A stretch of DNA of 64,000 nt from positions 107,015-171,014 of the forward strand of contig JBKDAN010000049.1 of assembly GCA_046316615.1 (NCBI GenBank). The letters run 5' to 3'. How positions within the stretch are numbered: position 1 is the first letter of the stretch; each line of letters begins with the position of its first letter. Source of the DNA: BJHL01 sp040378885. Its GTDB lineage: Bacteria > Planctomycetota > Phycisphaerae > Phycisphaerales > UBA1924. A program made the translations under genes and the position numbers. The notes below the pieces were generated by a model that was given only the letters and a program-made list of their open reading frames with translations, ran no database searches and was not told the origin of the DNA. Of this stretch, positions 9,620-17,795 are shown piece after piece.

Positions 9620-10255
9620 TCAGCGGCGAGAAGAACGCAGCGGAATGATGAGCGCAGCGAAGATGCATCCCGCGAGATTGCTGACCAGATCCCACCCCGT
9701 GTTCTCGTATCCGCCCACGTTGGTATTGGGAATCGTGAGCACCGCGATGAACTCGACGACTTCGTTGAGCGCGCCCAGCCCCATGCCGACGCAGATGATG
9801 GCGAAGAGCGCGCCAAACGTGGGACGCAGGTTGTTGTACGTGCTTACGCGGAGCGCTTCCCACGCGGCGAGTGTGGCGCTGAAGAAGCCAAACGCGTGCA
9901 CAAACTGGTCGTACTTGGGCGTGAAGCTGAACAGGCGAAAGTTGTAGAGCACGTTGCCCGTGCCCTCGGGCGGAACCAGACTGGCCATGAACTGGCGCGG
10001 AATGGGGATCGTGCCGCCAGCCATGTGCAAGAAGCCCCAGAATGCCAGCAGCCACATGACCGTCATCGTGAAGCGGACTTTGCCATGCATGTACATGACC
10101 AGCCCAATCAGCACGAGCATGATCACGCCGTAGAACAGAAACTCCTTGTTCCCCTGCGACACCGCAAACCCGCCCAGCCCCAGCATGTACAACGCGACAA
10201 ACGCGCCGATGGGCACGAGGCTGGTGGTCTGGCGTTCGCTGAAGACTGGAGGCAT
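9620..10255 (-). CDS. DUF2238/YjdF-type integral membrane protein
   Basis: A 211-residue protein with about six to seven membrane helices. Conserved polar blocks typical of the DUF2238 (YjdF-like) family are visible: YDQFVHAFGFFSA, LNEVVEFIAV and NTGWDLVSNLAG. Function of the family is unknown. The frame is open upstream to 10351, but the preceding residues are Arg-rich and unlike a membrane protein N-terminus, so I take the ATG at 10255 (start MPPVFSERQ). A 21-codon relic of a second copy of this start lies at 12010-12075. It interrupts the first tailed cluster and points opposite to it. Confidence 0.8.
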   Translation of the reverse strand: MPPVFSERQTTSLVPIGAFVALYMLGLGGFAVSQGNKEFLFYGVIMLVLIGLVMYMHGKVRFTMTVMWLLAFWGFLHMAGGTIPIPRQFMASLVPPEGTGNVLYNFRLFSFTPKYDQFVHAFGFFSATLAAWEALRVSTYNNLRPTFGALFAIICVGMGLGALNEVVEFIAVLTIPNTNVGGYENTGWDLVSNLAGCIFAALIIPLRSSRR

Positions 10256-10445
10256 GGCAGATAAGGTCGAGTCAATGAAGTGTCTGCGAATGTGGACAAT
10301 ACGCACGCCCCGCTGCGTGCGTGCCCCAGCCCTGCACGCGGATGGTCGCAAAAACTGAAGAACGCTGAGGGCACATCAGAGCCGTTTTCGCCTCTGTGCA
10401 TGTCGGGGCAATATGCCCAACACCACACACGCACAGGAGTCTCTC

Positions 10446-11879
10446 ATGGTCACCAGCATCCGTCGCTCCGTCGTCATCGCCACACTCGCCCTGCTCGCCG
10501 GCACCGCCGTAGCGCAAACCGTCGTTCGCGGACCCATCCAACGTCCCAACGATCCATCGCGCTACTACGTCATTCAAGGCGCCAACTGGACGCAGCTGCG
10601 CGACTTCGCACGCGGCATGGGCGGCGACCTCACCACGGTCAACGACGCGGCCGAGAATGCGTTCATCGTGTCATCGGTGCTGGCCGCCGGTGAGAAGGCC
10701 TTCAACGGACTGAATGACCTCGTCACCGAGGGCACGCTGGTTTGGAGTGATGGCTCTGTCAGTTCCTATCGCAACTGGACGGGCGGTGGGAACCCCGGCA
10801 ACAACGGCAGCGTGGACTTCACGGTCATGCGCCAGGTCGATGCGCAATGGTCGATTGAAGGCCCGACCTTCACGCCCTTCGCCGTCGTTGAAATTCGCGG
10901 CGCGGTGCGGCTGCCCGGCGAAGTTTCAACGTTCGCGAGTGCAGTGACCGTGGCCAACCTTGGACCGCGCGAAATCCTGCTGGGACCGGGCACCTGGACT
11001 ACACCCAACTCGTTCTATGAAATCAACACGCCCATCACTTTGACGGGCTCGGGCCGAGGCGTGACGACGCTGCAGAGTCTGGTGGGTTCGACCACTTTCG
11101 ATGTCAACGCGCCGATGACGGTGCGGAACTTGACCGTGAACTACCGCACGACGTCGCCGATGTTCTATCCCATTCTCACCCCGCCCACGACGATCTCGTT
11201 CATCGACTGCGACATCACCTCGATTGTCGGTCGGGACTCGGGAGAACTGGTCGACGGCGATGCAGCCAATGTGAACTTTGAACGGTGCAATATCTTCGAC
11301 ATCGACAGCCTCATTCGCACGGACTCGGGTATCTCGCCCATGAAGTTCGTCAACTGCGTGATTCGCGACGTGGACGCAATCGCGATCTCCGGGGCGTTTG
11401 GTGACAATGACGTGCGGTTTGTCAACAGCGTCATCACTCGCGTGACTGGCAACATCACGTCTGATCCCACGCTCACCACGTTCGTGAACACCGTCGTCCT
11501 TGATGAAGCCAACGTGTTCACGCCCGAGCAGTTGCAGAACTCGGTCTTCACAAACGTCAATCCGGGTTTCGTGAACCCCGCCGGCAACAACTTCCAGTTG
11601 CTGCCCACCTCCTCACTCATCGACGCAGGCAGCACCGCTGGCTACCTCGTCGCCGGCGCGAGCGACTTCGTTGACATCGCAGGCAACGTGCGCGGCAATG
11701 ACGTCGCGAACGTGGCCAACACCGGCAGCGGCGCGCTCGCCCTTGACATCGGCGCCTTCGAGTTCCAAGGTGAAGTGGGCTGCGACGATATCGACTTCAA
11801 CAACAACGGCGTCTTCCCCGAGGATCAGGACGTCATCGACTTCTTCACCGTCCTCGCCGGCGGCGACTGCCCGCAGTAA
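10446..11879 (+). CDS. secreted C-type lectin-like and beta-helix protein with dockerin-like tail
   Basis: A 477-residue exported protein. The ATG at 10446 has AGGAG six bases upstream and a clean signal peptide ending AGTAVAQ. Residues ~35-135 form a C-type lectin-like domain: YYVIQGANWTQLRDFARGMG, GGDLTTVNDAAENAF, FNGLND, and VWSDGSVSSYRNW followed by GGNPGNN. That is the usual WSDGS/NW order of CTLD carbohydrate- or protein-binding modules. Residues ~150-440 look like a right-handed beta-helix (LLGPGTWTTP, NVRGND), ending with ALDIGAFEF, the end signature of choice-of-anchor/pectate-lyase-like beta-helices. A single tail module closes the protein. Probable role: binding of polysaccharide or glycoprotein outside the cell. 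Confidence 0.85.
   Translation: MVTSIRRSVVIATLALLAGTAVAQTVVRGPIQRPNDPSRYYVIQGANWTQLRDFARGMGGDLTTVNDAAENAFIVSSVLAAGEKAFNGLNDLVTEGTLVWSDGSVSSYRNWTGGGNPGNNGSVDFTVMRQVDAQWSIEGPTFTPFAVVEIRGAVRLPGEVSTFASAVTVANLGPREILLGPGTWTTPNSFYEINTPITLTGSGRGVTTLQSLVGSTTFDVNAPMTVRNLTVNYRTTSPMFYPILTPPTTISFIDCDITSIVGRDSGELVDGDAANVNFERCNIFDIDSLIRTDSGISPMKFVNCVIRDVDAIAISGAFGDNDVRFVNSVITRVTGNITSDPTLTTFVNTVVLDEANVFTPEQLQNSVFTNVNPGFVNPAGNNFQLLPTSSLIDAGSTAGYLVAGASDFVDIAGNVRGNDVANVANTGSGALALDIGAFEFQGEVGCDDIDFNNNGVFPEDQDVIDFFTVLAGGDCPQ
11781..11876 (+). repeat. dockerin-like tail, one copy
   Basis: A single EDQD-class module with Gly in place of the variable Asp (NNNGVFPED), ending LAGGDC plus Pro-Gln. Confidence 0.9.
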
Positions 11880-11967
11880 GCCGCCACTCACTCACGCAGC
11901 CGGCGTTCCGAGGGCCGCCGCTGCGTGAGCAACGAGTGGACGTGGGTAACCGAGGAGGAGAGGTGCG

Positions 11968-11999
11968 CAAGGCCCGCTGCAACGGGCCTTGTTGCATTT
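11968..11999 (+). terminator. intrinsic terminator after the lectin-like gene
   Basis: CAAGGCCCG (11968-11976) and CGGGCCTTG (11983-11991) form a perfect 9-bp stem with a CTGCAA loop, followed by TTGCATTT. Confidence 0.7.
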
Positions 12000-12009
12000 G
12001 CAGACGAGT

Positions 12010-12075
12010 TCAACAGACAAACGCGGTGATGGGCATAAGGCTGGTGGTCTGGCGTTCGCTGGACACGGACTGCAT
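12010..12075 (-). pseudogene. 21-codon relic of the DUF2238-type gene start
   Basis: The minus strand reads ATG to TGA in 21 codons, containing SERQTTSL and PITAFV. The intact gene at 9620-10255 begins with SERQTTSLVPIGAFV. At DNA level 12016-12060 matches 10196-10240 with about four differences. The homology stops after the stop codon side, so this is a truncated duplicate rather than a functional small gene. The rest of 11992-12126 shows nothing else. Confidence 0.75.
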
Positions 12076-12126
12076 TGGGGACGACACAGCGGCAGATCGC
12101 ATCGCCCATGCAACGGCGTGGATAGT

Positions 12127-12780
12127 TCAGCGCGCCCAATCCGGTTGCTCTGTTGGCCAAAGTGACAGATCGCGTAGTGCTTGCGGCTCGGTTGCGGCCA
12201 GTTCGGTGTCGAACTTGGTCGCGAGTGTGATATGCGAGCGCCCGTCAGGCCGTTGACCACGCAGTAACCGTTGGCACGCTTCCGCGTGCATTGCAAAGAA
12301 CACGCCGAGATAGACGTGGTCCCAGGGAGCGACATTTTCTGGGAAAGGCGCGCTGGACGACGTCTGAATCGCATGCTCTACCACGCGGCACGAGTGGAAC
12401 AACGCATAGCTACTCCAAGCAAGTTCGGCGCTCAACTGCGTCGATGCGCCGCGCGGAATTCTCACGCCGCGAGGCCCGCTTCGAGTGTCCTCGGTTTGGT
12501 GCAAGACGCGTGACAGCTCTGAACGGAATGACTGCAAGTCATCGGGCCTTCCTGTCTGGTCGTCGAGTAGCGATCGCAGTGCAAACTCGCACCGTTGCAG
12601 AAGACCGGCAGAGACGTCAACCTGCCGCTTTAAACGGGTAAGTGAATCGGCCATGATCGGCATGATGCGCAATCCGACGCGAGCCGCGAGCGGTAAGCAC
12701 GTACTGGACGGCAAAGCTCGCAGTGCGGCCGCAGACAGGCTCGGATCGACGGGATCGTGAAGATGCTCAAACGGTTCCAC
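12127..12780 (-). CDS. unknown 217-residue protein
   Basis: I do not recognise this protein. The sequence is coherent, mostly alpha-helical and soluble, with Trp/Tyr-rich blocks WSSYALFHSC and APWDHVYLGVFFAM. No signal peptide or membrane helix. An internal ATG at 12654 (start MADSLTRLKRQ) is an equally reasonable start, since the first 42 residues are Pro/Ala/Leu-rich and less protein-like. Neither start has a convincing ribosome-binding site. Confidence 0.6.
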   Translation of the reverse strand: MEPFEHLHDPVDPSLSAAALRALPSSTCLPLAARVGLRIMPIMADSLTRLKRQVDVSAGLLQRCEFALRSLLDDQTGRPDDLQSFRSELSRVLHQTEDTRSGPRGVRIPRGASTQLSAELAWSSYALFHSCRVVEHAIQTSSSAPFPENVAPWDHVYLGVFFAMHAEACQRLLRGQRPDGRSHITLATKFDTELAATEPQALRDLSLWPTEQPDWAR

Positions 12781-12812
12781 AGTGCCCCCGACGGGTACCT
12801 TCGGCTGTCACG

Positions 12813-13877
12813 TCATTTCGCGAACATCATCGCGAGAACTACGTTGGCCAGATTGAACAGCACATGCATCGTGATCGGCACGCCGATCTCTTTGGTGCGT
12901 TCAAACGCGATGCCCATGCATAACCCCAGAATGCCGACAGTCGCCGCGCTGTACCAGGGAATGTTGCTGCCGGGCATCATGTGCACGCCCATGAAGAGCG
13001 CGCTTGTGATGAGAATCGACAGCCACGGCTTGCCCGTCAGCTTCAGGAATGCACTCTGCAGGAAGCCGCGGTAGATGATCTCTTCGACAACGGGCGCGCC
13101 GATGATGGCTAGTGCCGCGATGCTCCACGCCCACGGGCTGTTCTGGTTGTCCAGCAGCAGCTTCAATGTTGGGTGCGAAACCTGCTGCGCCACTTCGCTG
13201 CCGGTGCGATACTCATGCAGCGCGACAAACCCGATGCCGGCGGCTTGCACCACGGGCCATGCACAGATGATGCCCGCCGCACCCCACGCCAGCGAGCGGG
13301 CGGTGAACGTCAGCCCCGCACCCTTGCTGCCCGCGTTCACGAGGCTGCACAGCACCAGTCCGGTGATGATCGCGGAGAGGTATGTCAGTCCCTGTTGCAG
13401 CGCCTGCGCCTTGAGGGCGTCGTCGCCGCCGCGGTACTCGCTGGGAATGAACTGCATCAGCCCCGCGCCCAAGGCCATTGCGCAGTAGACGATCAAGCCG
13501 CACGCGAACCACAGCAAGCAGTTGTGCGGCTCGACGCTTCGCTTGCCTGCACGCTCAAGTGAGCCCGGGCGAATCACGTCCGCAAACAGCAGAATGATGA
13601 CAACCAGACCGGCAACGACAAGGTGCCCGTACTTCCACGGGTCACTCTGAAGCAGATCCCAAAAGCTCTTGCCCGCTGTCTTCGTCGCGGTGCCGGCGTC
13701 TTGCAGTGCTTCACGCACATTCTCAACGGCACCTTCGCCGCCCGCGCCGCCGGCGGCTTGAGCCAACGCGGGTGATGCCGCAAGCAACAGCGCAATCGCC
13801 ATCGCGACAATCGCAGTGCCGTTCGCCGCGCCAAACAAGCCGGGCTTGCCAAGAATCCTGACCTTGTCGCACAGCAT
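12813..13877 (-). CDS. CPBP-family intramembrane protease (CAAX/Abi type)
   Basis: A 354-residue membrane protein with about eight helices. The C-terminal ~120 residues carry the CPBP (Abi/CAAX protease) motifs in order: VVEEIIYRGFLQ with the catalytic Glu-Glu and Arg, GVHMMPG with a metal-ligand His, and HVLFNLAN with the second conserved His/Asn. Such proteins are Rce1-like glutamate proteases or membrane scaffolds; the substrate is unknown. A cleavable-looking N-terminus (LLLAASPALAQA) is followed by a Gly/Ala-rich segment, so the N-terminus is probably exported. The start at 13877 overlaps the trpC start codon on the other strand. An ATG at 13802, at the core of the signal peptide, is the alternative. 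Confidence 0.85.
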   Translation of the reverse strand: MLCDKVRILGKPGLFGAANGTAIVAMAIALLLAASPALAQAAGGAGGEGAVENVREALQDAGTATKTAGKSFWDLLQSDPWKYGHLVVAGLVVIILLFADVIRPGSLERAGKRSVEPHNCLLWFACGLIVYCAMALGAGLMQFIPSEYRGGDDALKAQALQQGLTYLSAIITGLVLCSLVNAGSKGAGLTFTARSLAWGAAGIICAWPVVQAAGIGFVALHEYRTGSEVAQQVSHPTLKLLLDNQNSPWAWSIAALAIIGAPVVEEIIYRGFLQSAFLKLTGKPWLSILITSALFMGVHMMPGSNIPWYSAATVGILGLCMGIAFERTKEIGVPITMHVLFNLANVVLAMMFAK

Positions 13878-14745
13878 GCCTGAAACCCTCGCGGTCATCG
13901 TCGCCCACAAGCGCGAGGAAGTCGCTCGCGCCAAGGAAGCGATCTCGTTCGGCGAACTCGAATCGCTGGTCGCCCAGCAGGAGCCGCCGCGCAACTTCTT
14001 CGCCGCCGTCACCCGGCATGCCAACGCCGCGCACACCGCCATCATCGCTGAAGTGAAGCGTAAGAGCCCCAGCGCCGGCTGGATACGTTCGGAGTACGAC
14101 ACCTCAGCTTTCGCGCCCGAGGAGTTCGCCGCCCAATACGAACGCAACGGCGCGGCAGCGATTTCCTGCCTCACCGACGAACGCTTCTTTGGCGGCCACT
14201 TGTCATACATACAGAAGATCAAGGATCGGGTATCGCTCCCCGTTCTCCGCAAAGACTTCATCATCGATCCCTTTCAGCTCTGGGAAAGCCGCGCCGCCGG
14301 GGCCGATGCCGTGCTGCTTATCGCCGAATGCCTCACAGAAGCCGAAATTGTGGATCTGCAAATTCTGGCCCAGCAGCTCCAGCTCACCGTGCTGCTGGAA
14401 GTCCACAGCCTCGAAAACCTGCTCCGCGTCCGGCCGCACGTTGGTTTTCCGCATGCCAGTTACGGTCTGCTGGGGATCAACAACCGAGACTTGTCGAGCA
14501 TGAAGGTGGATCTGAACCACACCTTGCGGCTGCTCGAGCTCGTCGACGACCGTTCGATTCTTGTTAGTGAGTCGGGCATCAAAACGCACGCCGACCTGCT
14601 TCGTCTTCGTGCGCAAGGTGTCCGCATCGCTCTTGTCGGCGAACACTTGATGCGCCAAACTGATCCCGGAGCAGCCCTTGCAGAGTTGCTGGGCCGTGAG
14701 CCGGGTTCCCCCTTGCCCGTTGAAGAGATTGAACCCAAAGACTAA
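13876..14745 (+). CDS. trpC: indole-3-glycerol-phosphate synthase
   Basis: A 289-residue TIM-barrel enzyme of tryptophan biosynthesis that closes the ring of CdRP to indole-3-glycerol phosphate. The TrpC motifs are all present: IIAEVKRKSPSAGWI with the catalytic Lys, CLTDERFFGGHLSYI, VLRKDFIIDPFQLWESRAAG, LLEVHS, LLGINNRDL and LVSESGI (Glu and Ser at the active site). The ATG at 13876 fits the usual family start (VAHKREEVA at once after the first residues), so the 20 extra upstream codons are not used. Its start codon shares bases with the divergent CPBP gene's start. No other trp genes are adjacent. The next gene follows after 17 bases on the same strand. Confidence 0.95.
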   Translation: MPETLAVIVAHKREEVARAKEAISFGELESLVAQQEPPRNFFAAVTRHANAAHTAIIAEVKRKSPSAGWIRSEYDTSAFAPEEFAAQYERNGAAAISCLTDERFFGGHLSYIQKIKDRVSLPVLRKDFIIDPFQLWESRAAGADAVLLIAECLTEAEIVDLQILAQQLQLTVLLEVHSLENLLRVRPHVGFPHASYGLLGINNRDLSSMKVDLNHTLRLLELVDDRSILVSESGIKTHADLLRLRAQGVRIALVGEHLMRQTDPGAALAELLGREPGSPLPVEEIEPKD

Positions 14746-14762
14746 ACCCACAGGATCACCTC

Positions 14763-16142
14763 ATGATCATGCCTTCCATGCGTGCGACCGTTTCCAGTGT
14801 CCTGCTCGTGCTTGCAACCGTCGCCGGCGCTCCCGCGATTGCGCTGGCTCAAACTGAGGCGCCGGCGGCGGCACCCACTGACGGCAAGGCGGCATTCCAG
14901 CGAGCGGTCGACGAACTGGCCAAGATCAACGCTGTGATGTACGACGCGAAGATGACCGTGCTGGACAAGGAGGGCAAAGGTCCTGCCACCAGCATGATTG
15001 CGAACTTCACTCACGACATGAACCTGAGCGTCACGCAACTGCGTGTGCCGGGCTCACAGTTTGGAGGTTGGATCGCGCGCGCCAAAGGCACTTTCACAAA
15101 GGACAAGGCCGAGCAGCAGCTCGATGTCGCCTGGAAGGCGGCCAGCATCGATCTGCTGCGGGTTGCAGAGAAGAAAGTCAAGGAAGAGCCGGGCAAGGCG
15201 CAGCTGGGCCCTGGTGTTGCATCCGCCATGAACGCCCGTCTGCCCGAGTTCTTCGGCGCAACGCCATTCTCGGCGGAACTCGCACTGAGCGAGTTCGCGC
15301 TCGAAGGCGAGAAGACGATCGGCGGCGAAGTCTGTGACATTGTCGCATTCACCGACCGCAACAAGCGCCCGGTGAAGTGGGGCTTCGCACGCTCCGACGG
15401 CCTGCCGCGCTTCAAGGAAGTGGTTTCGACCGGCATGACCGAGGGCATCACGCGCATCGAGATCACCAACATGCGTGCGGACCGCAACAGTCCTCCCGAT
15501 GTGACGGAAGACATGGTCAAGGTGGATGTGCCCGAAGGCTTTACCGAAGACCGCAAGACGGTTGTCCGCCGTGAAGTGACGCCGGTGCCTCAGCCCGCAG
15601 TTGAGCCCGCGCAGCCCGACGGCAAGCCCAGCGACGTGGCCCCGGCGCAACCCGCGCAGCCTGCACAGCCCGAGCCCGCCCCCGCGCCGGTGCCTGCAGG
15701 CCCCAAGGCCGCGGCGGAGTTTGAACTCTCAACCCCAACCGGTGAAAAGGTGAAGCTTGCTGACTTGAAGGGTTCGCCCGTGGTGCTGCAGTTCTTCGGC
15801 AGTTGGTGCCTGCCTTGCAAGGACTGGCACGCCAAGCTCGCACCAGCGGTGAAGTCTGTCGGCGACGCCAAGGTCTTTGCGCTGAGCGTGCGCGAGCGCG
15901 ACAGCGCGAACGCGACCACCGAGCTTGCCGCCTCGGGCCAGCAGTACACGCACCTCGTCAACGCGGATGACGTCGCCAAGCTGTACGACGTCTCCGTCTA
16001 TCCGACGACCATCGTGATCGACGCTGAAGGCATCATCCGTCTCACGCTCGCTGGTGAAACCAGCGATGAAGCTCTCTCGCAAGTCAGCGACACGCTTCGC
16101 AACCTCGCAACGACGCCCGCGGGCGAACGCGCAAGCAAGTAA
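14763..16142 (+). CDS. exported thioredoxin-fold (TlpA-like) protein with an N-terminal lipoprotein-carrier-like domain
   Basis: A 459-residue exported protein. AGGA precedes the ATG by eight bases, and the signal peptide ends AIALAQ. Residues ~40-270 resemble DUF2092/LolA-type domains, which sample outer-membrane lipids or lipoproteins (MNARLPEFFGATPFSAE, GGEVCDIVAFTDRN, IEITNMRADRNSP). A Pro/Ala/Gln-rich linker follows. The last ~140 residues are a TlpA/AhpC-TSA thioredoxin fold (SPVVLQFFGSWCLPCKDWH), with the redox CxxC as CLPC near residue 347 and the cis-proline in YPTTIVID. It is likely a periplasmic thiol reductase or disulfide partner. The two-domain arrangement is what I see; its substrate is unknown. 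It follows trpC closely on the same strand. Confidence 0.85.
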   Translation: MIMPSMRATVSSVLLVLATVAGAPAIALAQTEAPAAAPTDGKAAFQRAVDELAKINAVMYDAKMTVLDKEGKGPATSMIANFTHDMNLSVTQLRVPGSQFGGWIARAKGTFTKDKAEQQLDVAWKAASIDLLRVAEKKVKEEPGKAQLGPGVASAMNARLPEFFGATPFSAELALSEFALEGEKTIGGEVCDIVAFTDRNKRPVKWGFARSDGLPRFKEVVSTGMTEGITRIEITNMRADRNSPPDVTEDMVKVDVPEGFTEDRKTVVRREVTPVPQPAVEPAQPDGKPSDVAPAQPAQPAQPEPAPAPVPAGPKAAAEFELSTPTGEKVKLADLKGSPVVLQFFGSWCLPCKDWHAKLAPAVKSVGDAKVFALSVRERDSANATTELAASGQQYTHLVNADDVAKLYDVSVYPTTIVIDAEGIIRLTLAGETSDEALSQVSDTLRNLATTPAGERASK

Positions 16143-16192
16143 TCCCACTGTCCTTCCCATCCTTCTGCATGTCCTCGTGGTGAAATCACTTC

Positions 16193-16945
16193 ATGTCTTT
16201 TGATCTTGGTCGCGGTAGAACCTTGGACGACGCTCTTGGCGTCATCGGCATCACCATCGGTGCGGGTGGTGAATTGCCGCCTTTGCCTGATGATGCACTG
16301 ACGAATCGCACCGCAGGCTACTTCGATCCGCGCCGGTGGTTCAAGGATCCCGCCCGCCGCTTCGAGATCGAAATCGGCTGCGGCAAGGGCACGTTCATTC
16401 TGGAAACCAGCCAGCACGAACCGACGACCAACTTCCTCGGTATCGAGTGGGCTCGCGAGTACTACCTCTACACCGCCGACCGCCTTCGCCGCGCGCAAGC
16501 CGGCAACGTGCGCATGCTGCACACCGACGCCAGCGACTTTCTGCGTTGGCGGGTACAGAGCAGCATCGCTGAAGTCGTGCACCTGTACTTCAGTGATCCC
16601 TGGCCCAAGACCAAGCATCACAAGAATCGAGTCGTGCAGCACCGCTTCCTCGCCGAAGTGTGGCGTGTACTCGCGCCTGGCGGCGAACTCCGCATCGTGA
16701 CCGATCACGACGAACTCTGGGCCTGGGACCGCGAGCACTTCGATGTATGGACCAACGCAGCTCGCTGGCACGAAGTGCCCGAAGCGGTGCGTGCGCTGTG
16801 GCCCATGCCCGCGCAGCCATTCACCGAACTTCCATTCACGCCGCCTACATGGGTCGGTGAGGGCCAGACCGTCGCCACCAACTACGAACGCAAGATGTGC
16901 GTCGATCGCCCGCCGCATGCGTGCGTGCTGAAGAAACGGGACTAG
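16193..16945 (+). CDS. trmB: tRNA (guanine-N7)-methyltransferase
   Basis: A 250-residue SAM-dependent methyltransferase that makes m7G46 in the variable loop of tRNAs. Visible motifs are FEIEIGCGKGTFIL (SAM-binding motif I), FLGIEWAREYY, VVHLYFSDPWPKTKHHKNR (the family hallmark with the catalytic Asp-Pro-Trp-Pro) and LAPGGELRIVTDHDE. About 55 residues precede the methyltransferase core, longer than usual, and contain the mixed stretch NRTAGYFDPRRWF, which may help tRNA binding. It is a cytoplasmic enzyme and sits just upstream of queC, another tRNA-modification gene. Confidence 0.94.
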   Translation: MSFDLGRGRTLDDALGVIGITIGAGGELPPLPDDALTNRTAGYFDPRRWFKDPARRFEIEIGCGKGTFILETSQHEPTTNFLGIEWAREYYLYTADRLRRAQAGNVRMLHTDASDFLRWRVQSSIAEVVHLYFSDPWPKTKHHKNRVVQHRFLAEVWRVLAPGGELRIVTDHDELWAWDREHFDVWTNAARWHEVPEAVRALWPMPAQPFTELPFTPPTWVGEGQTVATNYERKMCVDRPPHACVLKKRD

Positions 16946-17009
16946 GCCCGCACACCGGTGACATCACCACTGCAGTCTCTTTCGCTTCATGCCGAATGCC
17001 TTGTGCCAT

Positions 17010-17750
17010 ATGTCTGCTCAACCCTCCGCCATTCTCTTGCTTTCCGGCGGCCTCGATTCCGCCGTCACCCTCGCCTGCGCCAAGCGAGACGGCTTCGCCG
17101 TCCACGCGCTCAGCATCAACTATGGCCAGCGTCACCATCACGAACTTCGCGCTGCGGCAGCGGTCGCAAAGCAACTTGGCGCGGCGTCGCACAAAGTCAT
17201 TCCGCTCGACCTTCGCACCATCGGTGGTTCAGCGCTCACGAGTGACGCGCTCGCTGTACCGAAGGGTCGCGACGTGCACGACGAATCCACCGCCCGTGGC
17301 ATGAGCGATGAGCCCGCCATTCCCATCACCTACGTCCCCGCACGCAATCTCACGTTCCTTTCACTCGCGATCGGCTACGCGGAAGTCGTCGCCTCGCGCG
17401 ATCTCTACATAGGCGTTAACGCGGTGGACTACTCCGGCTACCCCGACTGCCGCCCCGCCTTCATTGAGAGCTTTGAACGTACAGCCAACCTCGCCACCAA
17501 GCTGGGCGTGGAAGCCGCGGCACATCATGAGCGCGGGCTACGTATCCACACGCCCATCATCAATATGACCAAAGCCCAGATCATCGCCACGGGCGCGTCG
17601 CTGGGCGTTGATTTCTCCCTCACACACAGTTGCTACGACCCTGTCACGCGCGGCTTGGAAACACTCGCCTGCGGCCAATGTGACAGTTGTTTGATCCGCC
17701 GCGAGGGCTTCGCGAACGCGCACGTGCCCGATCCCACGCGTTACGCGTGA
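17010..17750 (+). CDS. queC: 7-cyano-7-deazaguanine synthase
   Basis: A ~246-residue ATP-pyrophosphatase of the queuosine pathway; it converts 7-carboxy-7-deazaguanine and ammonia to preQ0. The PP-loop SGGLDSAVTLA is near the N-terminus, YVPARNLTFLSLAIGYAE and GVNAVDYSGYPDCRP are the conserved substrate segments, and the C-terminal Cys set (SCYDP, then ACGQCDSCLIRREGF) is the structural zinc site. I prefer the ATG at 17010, which places the PP-loop eight residues from the start. An ATG seven codons upstream (16989) is possible. Other queuosine genes are not adjacent. Confidence 0.95.
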   Translation: MSAQPSAILLLSGGLDSAVTLACAKRDGFAVHALSINYGQRHHHELRAAAAVAKQLGAASHKVIPLDLRTIGGSALTSDALAVPKGRDVHDESTARGMSDEPAIPITYVPARNLTFLSLAIGYAEVVASRDLYIGVNAVDYSGYPDCRPAFIESFERTANLATKLGVEAAAHHERGLRIHTPIINMTKAQIIATGASLGVDFSLTHSCYDPVTRGLETLACGQCDSCLIRREGFANAHVPDPTRYA

Positions 17751-17795
17751 TCGAGCGGTCGGTCCATCTCCGCACCTTCGCGCTAACCTGTCCCC

